Source of the DNA: Phymorhynchus buccinoides
Taxonomy: Eukaryota > Mollusca > Gastropoda > Neogastropoda > Raphitomidae
Length of the DNA stretch: 64,000 nt
Reading direction: 5' to 3'
Assembly (NCBI GenBank): GCA_017654935.2
Contig: CM065686.1
Span: 34,541,479 to 34,605,478, forward strand
Part shown: positions 9,412 through 21,328 of the stretch, one piece after another
Layout: each line of letters opens with the position of its first letter
Numbering within the stretch: the first letter of the stretch is position 1
Notes under the pieces: generated by a model
Told to the model about the DNA's origin: nothing
Database searches by the model: none
Seen by the model: only the letters and a program-made list of their open reading frames with translations
Program-made: the position numbers and the translations under genes

Positions 9412-12400
9412 TCCGTAGGGATTAGAGCTGGCTTTTGGAGAGAGTAGGTGACGTACCTTGTATAGGTGTGATGTAGCCTTAGGGATTAGAGCTGGCCTTT
9501 GGAGAGAGTAGGGGACGTACCATTGTATAGGTGTGATGTAGCCTTAGGGATTAGAGCTGGCTTTTGGAGAGAGTAGGGGACGTACCTTTTATTGGTGTGA
9601 TGCAGCCTTAGGGATTAGAGCTGGCCTTTGGAGAGAGTAGGGGACGTACTTGTATAGGTGTGATGCAGCCTTAGGGATTAGAGCTGGCTTTTGGAGAGAG
9701 TAGGGGACGTACATTTATAGGTGTGATGTAGCCTTAGGGATAAGAGCTGGCTTTTGGAGAGAGTAGGGGACGTACTTGTATAGGTGTGATGTAGCCTTAG
9801 GGATAAGAGCTGGCTTTTGGAGAGAGTAGGGGACGTACCTTGTATAGGTGTGATGCAGCCTTAGGGATTAGAGCTGGCTTTTGGAGAGAGTAGGGGACGT
9901 ACATTGTATAGGTGTGATGTAGCCTTAGGGATTAGAGCTGGCTTTTGGAGAGAGTAGGGGACGTACCTTGTATAGGTGTGATGTAGCCTTAGGGATTAGA
10001 GCTGGCTTTTGGAGAGAGTAGGGGACGTACCTTGTATAGGTGTGATGTAGCCTTAGGGATTAGAGCTGGCTTTTGGAGAGAGTAGGGGACGTACCTTTAT
10101 AGGTGTGATGTAGCCTTAGGGATAAGAGCTGGCTTTTGGAGAGAGTAGGGGACGTACCTTTTATAGGTGTGATGTAGCCTTAGGGATCAGAGCTGGCTTT
10201 TGGAGAGAGTAGGGGACGTACATTGTATAGGTGTGATGCAGCCTTAGGGATTAGAGCTGGCCTTTGGAGAGAGTAGGGGACGTACCTTGTATAGGTGTGA
10301 TGTAGCCTTAGGGATTAGAGCTGGCTTTTGGAGAGAGTTGGGGACGTACCTTGTATAGGTGTGATGCAGCCTTAGGGATAAGAGCTGGCTTTTGGAGAGA
10401 GTAGGGGACGTACATTGTATAGGTGTGATGTAGCCTTAGGGATTAGAGCTGGCTTTTGGAGAGAGTAGGGGACGTACCTTGTATAGGTGTGATGTAGCCT
10501 TAGGGATTAGAGCTGGCTTTTGGAGAGAGATGGGGACGTACCTTGTATAGTGTGATGTAGCCTTAGGGATTAGAGCTGGCTTTTGGAGAGAGTAGGGGAC
10601 GTACATTTATAGGTGTGATGTAGCCTTAGGGATAAGAGCTGGCTTTTGGAGAGAGTAGGGGACGTACATTTATAGGTGTGATGTAGCCTTAGGGATAAGA
10701 GCTGGCTTTTGGAGAGAGTAGGGGACGTACATTGTATAGGTGTGATGTAGCCTTAGGGATCAGAGCTGGCTTTTGGAGAGAGTAGGGGACGTACATTGTA
10801 TAGGTGTGATGTAGCCTTAGGGATTAGAGCTGGCCTTTGGAGAGAGTAGGGGACGTACCTTGTATTGGTGTGATGTAGCCTTAGGGATTAGAGCTGGTCT
10901 TTGGAGAGAGTAGGGGACGTACCTTGTATAGGTGTGATGTAGCCTTAGGGATTAGAGCTGGCTTTTGGAGAGAGTAGGGGACGTACATTTATAGGTGTGA
11001 TGTAGCCTTAGGGATAAGAGCTGGCTTTTGGAGAGAGTAGGGGACGTACCTTGTATAGGTGTGATGTAGCCTTAGGGATTAGAGCTGGCCTTTGGAGAGA
11101 GTAGGGGACGTACTTGTATAGGTGTGATGCAGCCTTAGGGATTAGAGCTGGCTTTTGGAGAGAGTAGGGACGTACCTTGTATAGGTGTGATGTAGCCTTA
11201 GGGATTAGAGCTGGCCTTTGGAGAGAGTAGGGGACGTACTTGTATAGGTGTGATGCAGCCTTAGGGATTAGAGCTGGCTTTTGGAGAGAGATGGGGACGT
11301 ACCTTGTATAGTGTGATGCAGCCTTAGGGATTAGAGCTGGCCTTTGGAGAGAGTAGGGGACGTACTTGTATAGGTGTGATGTAGCCTTAGGGATTAGAGC
11401 TGGCTTTTGGAGAGAGTAGGGGACGTACATTTATAGGTGTGATGTAGCCTTAGGGATAAGAGCTGGCTTTTGGAGAGAGTAGGGGACGTACATTTATAGG
11501 TGTGATGTAGCCTTAGGGATAAGAGCTGGCTTTTGGAGAGAGTAGGGGACGTACATTGTATAGGTGTGATGTAGCCTTAGGGATAAGAGCTGGCTTTTGG
11601 AGAGAGATAGGGGACGTACATTGCATAGGTGTGATGTAGCCTTAGGGATCAGAGCTGGCTTTTGGAGAGAGTAGGGGACGTACATTTATAGGTGTGATGT
11701 AGCCTTAGGGATTAGAGCTGGCTTTTGGAGAGAGTAGGGGACGTACATTGTATAGGTGTGATGTAGCCTTAGGGATCAGAGCTGGCTTTTGGAGAGAGTA
11801 GGGGACGTACCTTGTATAGGTGTGATGTAGCCTTAGGGATCAGAGCTGGCTTTTGGAGAGAGTAGGGGACGTACATTGTATAGGTGTGATGTAGCCTTAG
11901 GGATTAGAGCTGGCTTTTGGAGAGAGTAGGGGACGTACCTTTGTATTGGTGTGATGTAGCCTTAGGGATTAGAGCTGGTCTTTGGAGAGAGTAGGGGACG
12001 TACCTTGTATAGGTGTGATGCAGCCTTAGGGATTAGAGCTGGCTTTTGGAGAGAGATGGGGCGTACCTTGTATAGGTATGATGCAGCCTTAGGGATTAGA
12101 GCTGGCCTTTGGAGAGAGATGGGGACGTACCTTGTATAGGTGTGATGCAGCCTTAGGGATCAAAGCTGGCTTTTGGAGAGAGATAGGGGACGTACATTGT
12201 ATAGGTGTGATGTAGCCTTAGGGATTAGAGCTGGCCTTTGGAGAGAGTAGGGGACGTACTTGTATAGGTGTGATGCAGCCTTAGGGATTAGAGCTGGCTT
12301 TTGGAGAGAGTAGGGGACGTACCTTGTATAGTGTGATGCAGCCTTAGGGATTAGAGCTGGCTTTTGGAGAGAGTAGGGGACGTACCTTGTATAGGTGTGA

Positions 12401-13755
12401 TGTAGCCTTAGGGATTAGAGCTGGCCTTTGGAGAGAGTAGGGGACGTACCTTTTATAGGTGTGATGCAGCCTTAGGGATCAGAGCTGGCCTTTGGAGAGA
12501 GTAGGGGACGTACCTTAATGCATAGGTGTGATGTAGCTTTAGGGATTAGAGCTGGCTTTTGGAGAGAGTAGGGGACGTACCTTAACGCATAGTGGGAGCT
12601 TTAGGGATTAGAGCTGGCTTTTGGAGAGAGTGTACCTTGTAGGTAGCCTTAGGGACTGATGGGGACGTACCTTCTTCAGAGCTGGCTTTTGGAGAGAGTA
12701 GGGGACGTACCTTGTATAGGTGTGATGCAGCCTTAGGGATTAGAGCTGGCTTTTGGAGAGAGTAGGGGACGTACCTTTGTATGAGTGTGATGTAGGGGAG
12801 CCTTAGGGATAGCTTTAGGGATTAGAGCTGGCATTTGGAGAGAGTAGGGGACGTACCTTGCTTTAGGGATTAGGTGTGATGTAGCCTTAGGGATTAGAGC
12901 TGGCTTTTGGAGAGAGTAGGGGACGTACCTTGTATAGGTGTGATGTAGCCTTAGGGATAAGAGCTGGCTTTTGGAGAGAGTAGGGGACGTACTTGTATAG
13001 GTTGATATAGGTGTGATGTAGCCTTAGGGATAGGGATCAGAGCTGGCTTTTGGAGAGAGTAGGGGACGTACATTGTATAGGTGTGATGTAGCCTTAGGGA
13101 TTAGAGCTGGCTTTTGGAGAGAGTAGGGGACGTACCTTAATGCATAGGTGTGATGTAGCTTTAGGGATTAGAGCTGGCTTTTGGAGAGACCTTGTAGGGG
13201 ACGTACTGGCTTTTTAGGGGACGTATAGGTGTGATGTAGCCTTAGGGATTAGAGCTGGCTTTTGGAGAGAGTAGGGGACGTACCTTGTATAGGTGTGATG
13301 TAGCCTTAGGGATTAGAGCTGGCCTTTGGAGAGAGTAGGGGACTACCTTGTAGAGGTGTGATGCAGCCTTAGGGATCAGAGCTGTCTTTTGGAGAGAGTA
13401 GGGGACGTACATTGTTTAGGTGTGATGTAGCCTTAGGGATTAGAGCCTGGCCTTTGGAGAGAGTAGGGGACGTACCTTGTATAGGTGTGATGCAGCCTTA
13501 GGGATCAGAGCCTTAGGGATCAGAGCTGGCTTTTGGAGAGAGTAGGGGACGTACATTGCATAGGTGTGATGTAGCCTTGATTAGAGCTGGCTTTTGGAGA
13601 GAGTAGGGGACGTACCTTGTATTGGTGTGAGAGCCTTAGTGATTAGAGCTGGTCTTTGGAGAGAGTAGGGGACGTACATTTATAGGTGTGATGTAGCCTT
13701 AGGGATCAGAGCTGGCTTTTGGAGAGAGTAGGGGACGTACCTTGTATAGGTGTGA
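9412..13755. repeat. 64-bp satellite/minisatellite array
   Basis: About 68 head-to-tail units of roughly 64 bases; key segments are AGCCTTAGGGATTAGAGCTG, GGCTTTTGGAGAGAG and GGGGACGTACC. Units vary at fixed sites (GATTAG/GATAAG/GATCAG; GGCTTT/GGCCTT; 1-3 base indels at CTTGTATA). Order is regular to about 12520; after that units are cut, shuffled and fused (for example 12590-12680, 12780-12870, 13180-13230), and the array stops at the N gap. Apparent reading frames are repeat by-products. Confidence 0.97.
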
Positions 13756-14255
13756 NNNNNNNNNNNNNNNNNNNNNNNNNNNNNNNNNNNNNNNNNNNNN
13801 NNNNNNNNNNNNNNNNNNNNNNNNNNNNNNNNNNNNNNNNNNNNNNNNNNNNNNNNNNNNNNNNNNNNNNNNNNNNNNNNNNNNNNNNNNNNNNNNNNNN
13901 NNNNNNNNNNNNNNNNNNNNNNNNNNNNNNNNNNNNNNNNNNNNNNNNNNNNNNNNNNNNNNNNNNNNNNNNNNNNNNNNNNNNNNNNNNNNNNNNNNNN
14001 NNNNNNNNNNNNNNNNNNNNNNNNNNNNNNNNNNNNNNNNNNNNNNNNNNNNNNNNNNNNNNNNNNNNNNNNNNNNNNNNNNNNNNNNNNNNNNNNNNNN
14101 NNNNNNNNNNNNNNNNNNNNNNNNNNNNNNNNNNNNNNNNNNNNNNNNNNNNNNNNNNNNNNNNNNNNNNNNNNNNNNNNNNNNNNNNNNNNNNNNNNNN
14201 NNNNNNNNNNNNNNNNNNNNNNNNNNNNNNNNNNNNNNNNNNNNNNNNNNNNNNN
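13756..14255. other. Assembly gap (500 N)
   Basis: Exactly 500 unknown bases, a typical placeholder for a gap of unknown size. The satellite on its left and the LINE minisatellite on its right are therefore not proven neighbours. Confidence 0.99.
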
Positions 14256-14985
14256 AGGTCCCTTCTCCACTGTCTGTTTTCCAGTTCACTGTGTCTATGT
14301 CACTCCAGTGTCTGTCATCAAGCTTCAGGTCCCTCTCCACTGTCTGTTTCCAGTTCATCAGGTCATGTCCATGTCACTCCAGTGTCTGTCATCAAGCTTC
14401 AGGTCCCTCTCCACTGTCAGTTTCCAGTTCATCATGTCCATGTCACTCCAGCGTCTGTGGACAAGCTTTCAGGTCCCTCTCCACTGTCTGTTTCCAGTTC
14501 ATCATGTCAATGTCACCCCAGCGTCTGTGGATAAGCTTCAGGTCCCTTTCCACTGTCTGTTTCCAGTTCATCATGGGCAGCCCTCTTCTTCTCCGTCCTG
14601 CCGGCGTCCATCTGACGGCTTGATTTTTGCGGGTGAGGTCTTGTCGCTGGGAGCCTCATGATGTGTCCCAGTCAGCGGAGGCGTCTTTTGCAGATGGTGG
14701 TTGATACGCGGAGCTGTTTTGATCATTCCCCTGACCTCTTCATTCGACACAAAGTCACTCTGTTTGATGCCTTAAGATCTTGCGTAGGCATTTGGTGTCG
14801 AAGGCGTCAAGTTTCCTCTCCATGCATGGTTTTGAGATGCCAAGTTTCACAGCAAATAGAGCAAAGTGGAGATCACGTTGAAGATGTAGTCTGACAGTAG
14901 AACTTCAGTTTTAATTGGAGAGAATTTCTTGCTCATCCAGATGTTACTCAATTGATTGAAGGCAGCTGCTGCTTTACCGATTCAG
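14256..14985 (-). mobile_element. LINE ORF2 C-terminal remnant with 69-bp repeats (arm A)
   Basis: Mirror of the better copy at 48342-49252. It keeps about four to five of the 69-bp units (14256-14575), then the upstream ORF2 part. The gap truncates it. Reading frame broken. Confidence 0.75.
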
Positions 14986-15231
14986 TCAGATTATTGGTTC
15001 ATTATTATTTTAATTTTTGTTAAAAGGGAAAGAAAACAATAGACCATTTGCCGTGGGTGGGGCAACCTTGAATTTCAACGAAGGTCTTTGAATAAGAGAG
15101 TTCACGCAACTACAGGCAAAACATGCGAGCAGAGGTGTAGTCTAGTCTACAGTACGAACGCCCAAGGCAGATGCCCTATTCTTCAGTACCAGACCTTGAT
15201 AAAGATGGAGTTTGTGGGCCTTTATCATGTG

Positions 15232-15359
15232 TCTTTAAAGACATTACGTGTCACAGTCCCTCTTATGCTTGGAAAGATTTCTTACAGATTTCTTACCAGC
15301 CATAAGAGGGAAAACACGTGAAAACCGTGATTCTGACACGTATGTGGTGGGTCTTTAAG
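15232..15359. mobile_element. Short MITE, CTTTAAAGAC ends (arm A)
   Basis: About 128 bases bounded by CTTTAAAGACATTACGTGTC and ACACGTATGTGGTGGGTCTT. The C copy (54500-54765) is twice as long, so this is an internally deleted form. Mirror copy at 47969-48095. Confidence 0.55.
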
Positions 15360-15496
15360 AAAACAAAGCTCAAAATTCTCCAAGTCAGAATGCTATCAAT
15401 TTAAACTTTACGTTTAACTTCTTGCTTGCCAGGCCCTAACATTTTCTCCACCAGGGAAGGGGAATGAATGAAAAATGGTGTTTTACATCATCTCGG

Positions 15497-15640
15497 TCTG
15501 GAACAGACACATATGGGACATTAGTAGATACACAAATGGTGGGAACGATTCTGGAGGCAATGCCGTGGAGGCAGTGCAACTCCAGTAAAGTCGCGATTTT
15601 TTAACAATACAGATAGGTGTAGGGTAACCACGCCTCGGCT
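15497..15640 (+). repeat. Dispersed 'CTGGAACAGACACATATG' repeat (arm A)
   Basis: Second copy of the family described at 8040-8157; mirrored at 47700-47840 and found again at 54903-55070. Confidence 0.6.
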
Positions 15641-15785
15641 AAACCTCCACCGGCTATTGGTACCGCCACCTAGTACTTAGTTTGGACATGACTGAGGAGT
15701 TGTACGATAACCACGGAAGGGGTTAATGGTCATACTGCAATGTTGAAAGTACTTTTTATTAACCAATTCAGTCAAAAAGGCACTT

Positions 15786-16042
15786 TTAGCCCTTTCACTG
15801 CCAATGTCGCCTTTTGCTATGCACCACAATGGTTTAACGCCAATGTTACTAAAATGCATCAAACCAGGGTCTGTTATCCAAGGAGCCAATTTTCATAATT
15901 TTGGAAGGTAAGAATAGGCATTACTGTAAATATGTCACAGAGGAATCCCCAATATTTGCAGACAGTTTTTATTTGTTTTCTGTACCCAGGTAAGTTCAAT
16001 GGGAATGTTTTGCTGAAAAATGGCTGGCGGCGAAAGGGTTAA
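15786..16042. mobile_element. piggyBac-like MITE, copy 2 (arm A)
   Basis: Ends TTAGCCCTTTCACTGCCA and TGGCGGCGAAAGGGTTAA. Counterparts are 47288-47545 (B) and 55208-55460 (C), so this insertion predates divergence of the three arms. Confidence 0.85.
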
Positions 16043-16128
16043 TGCACTTCTTTCACACTCCAGTTGCACTGATTCAAGACCGAAGAAAAGAGGAGAACTC
16101 AAAAATTTGCATGTAGCAAAAAGCAGTT

Positions 16129-16556
16129 TTAAGCAATAGGAATTGTTCAGAAATAACTAAGGGGAGTAATTTCATGGAGTGTGGGAGCGATCTCGCCTAA
16201 TTCGATCGTTCAAACATGAGAAGTTACTCTGCCTTAATGTAAATCCCCAGCCCTCGCTTTGTGTGTTTGAGGAGACACACAGCATGCAGAACACAGTGCG
16301 TCACTTCTAAAATTGATGTTATTTATATTTTTACGTCACAATTTGCAAGTTCTATCACTTTGCAGCCACAGGCCACCCCCTTAATTTTCTATAATAAAAA
16401 AAAGTTTTGCAAGTCGCTGACTCGAATCCTACGGTTTCAAGCTTCGACGCCATTATTGCATTGTTGCTATGGTATTTTACCAAGTAATGGAGGTAAACAA
16501 CTCATAATTTTCATGAAAGTGCTCTCCCCTAGTTTTTTTCTCCAGAAAATCGTCTA
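16129..16556. repeat. ~430-bp repeat, first of a direct pair flanking exon IV (arm A)
   Basis: From GGAATTGTTCAGAAATAACT to GAAAATCGTCTATTA. A diverged copy in the same direction lies at 17155-17583, so KNDC1-like exon IV (16716-16832) sits between direct repeats. Same layout in arms B and C. Confidence 0.75.
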
Positions 16557-16715
16557 TTAGGTTGAGATTCAGATAACACAAAAAATGCAGCTGACAGATT
16601 TGAAAAAGAATGAAAGAAAAGCCTGTCATGCAGTTCTATCTGGCAAATGTTAAATGTAATTGTAAGCATACCATAAATAAAAAGCAGAGAGATATACTAA
16701 TAGTTTAAGGCTTAC

Positions 16716-16832
16716 GGAGGTGCTTTCGCTTGCGCTGCAGGCTGATGACACATTCTCGACACAAGGCCCACAACTCTGATTCCTGCAGATCGCGTCCCAG
16801 CGCAGGCAAAAAATGTCAGAGAGTAGCAGCCC
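16716..16832 (-). pseudogene. KNDC1: KNDC1-like exon IV (start of KIND2), arm A, frameshifted
   Basis: Same splice-bounded exon as 46510-46624, but 117 bp instead of 115: an A-run near 16808-16813 has two extra bases, which shifts the frame. Residues SELWALCRECVISLQRKRK are still readable after it. A homopolymer sequencing error is as likely as true decay. Confidence 0.65.
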
Positions 16833-17154
16833 CTGCAAAACAACATTCAAGACAAAGCTCCATTATGAAGTATATCCAGTTTAGCAGCGCCTTTTCAATT
16901 GAGTTGACGGCTAGCAAGTTGTAAGGCACATGTCCTTTCAATATACTATAGCAAAAACACAATACAATATGAGAAGAAAGTGTTTCTCTTTACACTTCAA
17001 GGCCTTAAAGAACAGCCCTTTCAGTTTAAAAGCAACATGTCTACAACAGCGTCTAAGGCAATCGATTAAATGAAATTACTTACAAAACTTTGTCAAAAAC
17101 ATATGCTTCTTGTAAAACATTCAGCTTCACATCACAGATATCCAGGCTATTTCG

Positions 17155-17583
17155 CTTCAATCGGGAATTGTTCGGACATATTTAAGGGGAGTAATGTCAT
17201 GGTGTGTGTGTGGTGGGAGTGATCCTTGCCTAATTCAATCGGTCAAACAGGGGAAGTTACTCTACCATCAGCTCTCGTAGCCTATCGAATCGTGTGTTTG
17301 AGCAGGCATACAGCACTTGGAACACCGTGCGTTATACAAAAAAATTATGTCATTTATATTTTTTACTTCACATTTTGCAAGTTTTATCACTTTGCAGATA
17401 CTGGCCCACCCCTCATTTTTCAAAAATAAAAAATGTTTGCAAGTCACTAACTCGCATCCTGCGGTTTCAAGCTTCGACCCCATTATTGCATTGTCGCTAT
17501 GGTATTTGACCGAGTAATGGAGGTAAACAACTATAATTTTCACGAAGTACTCTCCCCTAATATTTTTCCGAAAATCGTCTATT
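17155..17583. repeat. ~430-bp repeat, second of the direct pair (arm A)
   Basis: Same family and direction as 16129-16556; shares TAAGGGGAGTAAT, TTGCAAGTCACTAACTCGCA and GAAAATCGTCTATTA. Confidence 0.75.
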
Positions 17584-17595
17584 ATCATTCCAAAC

Positions 17596-17772
17596 CTGTC
17601 TGCGGCGGTTTTTACGGGGACTGGTGAGGCTTATGTCGTCTCCCGCTGAACTGAGGCTCAGCTCCATGCCGGGGCTTGTGGGATCGGACGCAGTCACCGC
17701 TTCTTTCTTGTCGCTAGTCGAACACTCTGCGTTTGCATGTTTCTCAGCCTGCTGGTTAACAGAGAAGAGAGA
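17596..17772 (-). CDS. KNDC1: KNDC1-like exon III (linker), arm A
   Basis: 177 bp, 59 codons, phase 0 at both ends. Protein identical to 45577-45753. Polar linker between the two KIND domains, ending SPRKNRRRQ. Acceptor CACCCAG, donor CAG|GTTTGG. Alternative in-frame acceptors lie 21 and 24 nt further in. Confidence 0.6.
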
Positions 17773-18034
17773 CTGGGTGGTGATGGAGAAGAAGGAGGCG
17801 AAATAACATAAAGCGAATACATGTAAAGTAATGTGTGGAGAGAAGGTACAAGCATGTGATTGTAGCAGTTTCTCATGATCAGATTATGTTTGCAAACCCA
17901 TATCATTAGTATGCACATGCATACATCCCCAAACAAGCATGCCCATGTGCAGACAGCACATTATGGAGAGAAAGGTGCACATGTACACACATTGCACACA
18001 CATTGACATGCAAACACATGCACATACTCAGAGT

Positions 18035-18064
18035 CACACACACCACACACACACACACACACAA
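18035..18064. repeat. (CA)n microsatellite (arm A)
   Basis: Short CA repeat in the intron between exons II and III, in a longer CACA-rich tract (17955-18075); longer in arms B and C. Confidence 0.9.
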
Positions 18065-18222
18065 ACACATATACACAAACAAGCAACAAAGTGACTAAGG
18101 AATAAAACACAGGGGCCTCCTAGTCATCACTCCTTGTGTGGGATTGCCAAAAAACACTTCCGTTCTTACAGAACTCGGAGAACAAACAAAAGGAAATAAA
18201 CATCAAAACGTCACTCCCTCAC

Positions 18223-18425
18223 TTGACTGGACGGCGCAGTCTGAGTTTCCGACTCGGGCACTACTTGCTGACTGCTGCTATTGGTGGCAGTGCTGCCAGT
18301 GTGTATGGCAGAATCGTTGTCAGACTTGCTGGCGAAGGAGCGCTGTGCTGGGGTCACCAGACCGTTCTGGTTGTGCAGGTAGGAGGCCAGTTCTTCCGTC
18401 ATGGAGAGAAAGCTGACTCCCCCTT
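18223..18425 (-). CDS. KNDC1: KNDC1-like exon II (linker), arm A
   Basis: 203 bp; protein identical to 44932-45134 and 57677-57879. Starts GGVSFLSMTEELASYL after a split glutamate codon and ends in a Ser/Thr/Gln-rich tract. Acceptor ATTTTTTCAG, donor CAA|GTGAGG. Confidence 0.6.
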
Positions 18426-18505
18426 CTGAAAAAATAGTCAACCTTCACTGGACTTTGCTTTTGGACCGCACAGTGCATACGGTGCAGAGAAAAGGATCTA
18501 AACCC

Positions 18506-19643
18506 CAGACCTCCCCCCCCTAACAGACCAAAGAGGAATATTTGTAGGTCAGGTCAGGTAGGACGGCTAGGGCTCGCGGCCTCTCAAGCGTCCTTTCTCT
18601 TGATTGGGATTTTTTTTTTCAAATCAGTTGGCACAGCAGCTGTGACGGTTTTAATAGACTACCAGTCATATAATTACACTGGTATTTTAATTTACTAAGG
18701 TTTGGGTCTTTGTCCAGAAGGTTTTTAAATTTGTTAGTATCAGGTGGAAGTTTTGTTTGAGCAGGAAGTGCGTTCCAATAGTTAGGTACTCTGTTACTGA
18801 AAAAAGTGTCTCATGATGTTAGTTCTACAGTACTGTGTTAGTATTTTTAATTCATGATTTATAGCAGCAAAGAGCAATTTGGGGAAGCTGAGAAGAATTT
18901 TGATGCGGCATCTTACCTTTCGCGCGTAAGCATAATCTGAAGCAAGCAATTTTCGTCCTTTTGAACTTGTCTTGTTTAAAACAAGTCTTGTCTGCAAGTA
19001 TCACAACTATTCCTAACACAATAGGAAACTTTTGGTTTGTTCCTCTGCCCTTTTTACTTGGGCAGACCAAGACAGTTGATGCCATAGATGACTTAAATAA
19101 TAAGACTTGGAAGGAAGACAATGAATCAATTCAAGTTCATCTTTGTCCTCCATTCCTTCTGTTTCTATTGTGGCTTGAAAAAAGTCGGTGACGGTGGAAG
19201 ACGAAGCCTGGGAGTTTGCAGTTTCGATATGATGCTGAGACTGAGAGGTAATGTGGCATTTGATGTCTTGACACCCTCCATAGGAGACCTTTAAGTGTAG
19301 TAAGCACATCATACATCTAGCATGATGCACACTTTCTTGATCTCTGAATGCACAGATACTTTTCCAAGTAATCTTGGCGGAAATGTTGGTCTATCAAACT
19401 TTTCTCCCCCGGCAAGTCACGCAAATCAACATCTGAACGGAAGTGGGCGACTGGAAACGCTTTGAAACTGGAAAGTCGGTTATGCGCACAGCAGCTATGC
19501 CACTCTGTATATAAGAGGATGTTTTTTAAAAAATGGGTTTAATTTTTTTTTAATACTTTTGAAAGCAGAATTTTATGGACTCAATCCGAAGGGCGGAAGA
19601 AATGTAGTCTGAGAGGAATCAAAACTCGAGGTTGGCAGGTCTG
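18506..19643 (-). mobile_element. BED-type hAT-like element with nested LINE tail (arm A)
   Basis: Counterpart of 43731-44851. One end reads GGTTGGCAGGTCTG; the other has changed to CAGACCTCCCCCCCC. Contains broken BED-type coding remains (19013-19330) and a LINE tail (18546-18905). Confidence 0.65.
18546..18905 (-). mobile_element. LINE ORF2 C-terminus and 3' end (arm A)
   Basis: Counterpart of 44455-44817. On the minus strand it ends in CTACCTGACCTGACC, the TGACC-repeat tail of this LINE family. Confidence 0.65.
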
Positions 19644-19719
19644 CAACCCTCACACATACACCATCATTCATTCTTCAAACTCTACTGAAAATAGAAGTTA
19701 CGTTACTGTTCAAACCCAC

Positions 19720-20000
19720 CTTTGGGAACGTCCTCCTCACTGGGAGCGCAGGCGAAGCGCTGACAACACATCCTGAGAGGAGCTCTCCTGCACGGGCGCC
19801 CCGGGTCGCAGAGTTCCAAGACAAGTTTCAAGGTCGGGTCGGTTCTCGGGGTCGTCCTGTGTCAGGTGGGTCAAAACAGGTCGCGGGTGTCTTGGGGACA
19901 GGGCGGACTTGGGGTCTTCTTCTTTTCCTTCCTCCTCCTCGGGGTTGTTGGAGTATTCCACGGCAAACAGGAGGGTCATTCCCAGCGAGAACAGGTGAGA
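19720..20000 (-). pseudogene. KNDC1: KNDC1-like exon I (end of KIND1), arm A, frameshifted
   Basis: The same exon as 43390-43660, but 281 bp instead of 271. At least five small insertions (for example GACAACAC for GACACAC, an extra T in AAGTTTC, an extra G in TTGGGGAC) break the frame, while splice sites and start SHLFSLGMTLLFAVEYSNNP are kept. The pattern of nearly pure insertions resembles raw long-read error more than natural decay. Confidence 0.7.
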
Positions 20001-20112
20001 CTGAGGAAGAAAGAAAGAACAAGAAAGACAACATTGTTACTACTCTCTGTCAAAACACAGCTTCTCTATCTCTTTGCTATGTGGACATTTGAAACGTACA
20101 TACACCACCAAA

Positions 20113-20350
20113 TTAACCCTTTCACCGCCAAAGTCGCATTTAGCACACAGTGATTTAACACCTATGTCCACTAAAAGGGCTTCAAATTGGGGTCTATTAT
20201 CCAAAGACCCTATCGTCTTAGTTTTGGGAAGTAAGTTTTATAATTATGTCACAGAAAGAATTCCCAATACTGCAGATGGATGTTATTCTCTACCCAGGTA
20301 AAACTTAATGGAAAATGTGGCTGAAATATGGCTGGCGGCGAAAGGGTTAA
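20113..20350. mobile_element. piggyBac-like MITE, copy 3 (arm A), beside the mini-exon donor
   Basis: TTAACCCTTTCACCGCCAAA to GGCGGCGAAAGGGTTAA. Inserted at the TTAA of ...CCAAATTAAAATAC..., which occurs intact and unoccupied at 20500-20513 (next repeat unit) and at 59766-59779 (arm C). Mirror copy 43049-43283. Confidence 0.9.
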
Positions 20351-20354
20351 AATA

Positions 20355-20995
20355 CTTACAAGGAGGGTCATTCCCAGGGAGAACAGGTGAGACTGAGGGA
20401 GAAAGAAGAACAGAAAGAAACATTGTTACTCTCTGTCAAACACAACTTCTCTCTCTCTGTTGTTATGTGAACCTTTGAAACATGACTATGTATACACTAC
20501 CAAATTAAAATACTTACAAGGAGGGTCATACACAGGGACACTGGACACTGGACACTGGAAAACGTTTTTTTGACAAGGATAAAGATTTTAGGCGATTTAG
20601 GGAGAACAGGTGAGACTGAGGGAGAACGAAAGAACAAGAAAGAAACATCAACGTTACTCTCTGTCAAACACAGCTTCTCTCTCTCTGTGTTGATATGTGA
20701 ACCTTTCAAACATACATGTACACTACCAAGACAAAGTACAGAAGGGACATACTCAGTGAGAACAGGTGAGACTGAGGAGGAAGAAACAAAGAATAAGAAA
20801 GAAAACCCATCATCAACGTTGCTCTGTCAACACACAACTTCTTTCTCTCTCTCTGTTTAGAACAAAATCTGTAATAAAACATTAACACAACAACTACAAA
20901 GCACAAATCTGTGACACATGTACAAATACAAAATGCAGGGAGGGGCGTGGGGGTCATACCCAGCCATAACAAGTGAGACTAGGGAAAGGGAAAAA
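20355..20995 (-). repeat. Tandem partial copies of the exon I acceptor region (arm A)
   Basis: Four imperfect units, each holding the reverse complement of CTCAGTCTCACCTGTTCTC or a near match (about 20392, 20610, 20772 and 20980). One unit carries an extra ACACTGG triplication (20535-20560). Mirror of 42405-43045. Confidence 0.8.
20360..20392 (-). CDS. Candidate 33-nt mini-exon (arm A)
   Basis: Counterpart of 43007-43039: CTCAG acceptor, 33 nt coding SHLFSLGMTLL, perfect GTAAGT donor. Detail is given at the arm B copy. Confidence 0.4.
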
Positions 20996-21328
20996 AAAAA
21001 ACCCCAAAACCCACCATCAATGTTGCTTTGTTGCTTCAGGCACTGTGTTATGTCTAGTACTAAATCTAGTACTAAAAATTTATTCTTAAATAAGTATAAA
21101 GTTAAAGCACCTATGGCCTTGCTCAGAAACCACCCGGAAGTCTATCGGCCCTATAAGGTATACCCCTATTTGCCCTAGGGGGATTCGAGAATAACGGGAC
21201 ACACCCTGGGCACTTTTGCCGAGACCGCTGCTATGAACGGGATGCAAGACCTAGGCCTAACAATTCCTTCTCTCTCTACCATTACTGTAGTTATGAAAGT
21301 TCACAAATTATAAGCACTGCAACATCTA

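Noticed and set aside
11008..11685. Repetitive proteins (YVPYSLQKPALIPKA-type repeats) on the minus strand
   Set aside because: By-product of the 64-bp satellite; indels shift the frame every few units and no start or splice context exists.
9412..13755. CRISPR array
   Set aside because: Regular 64-bp units have no unique spacers, and the sequence is eukaryotic.
13680..14623. Long open frames across 13680-14623 on both strands
   Set aside because: They consist mostly of unknown bases in the assembly gap.
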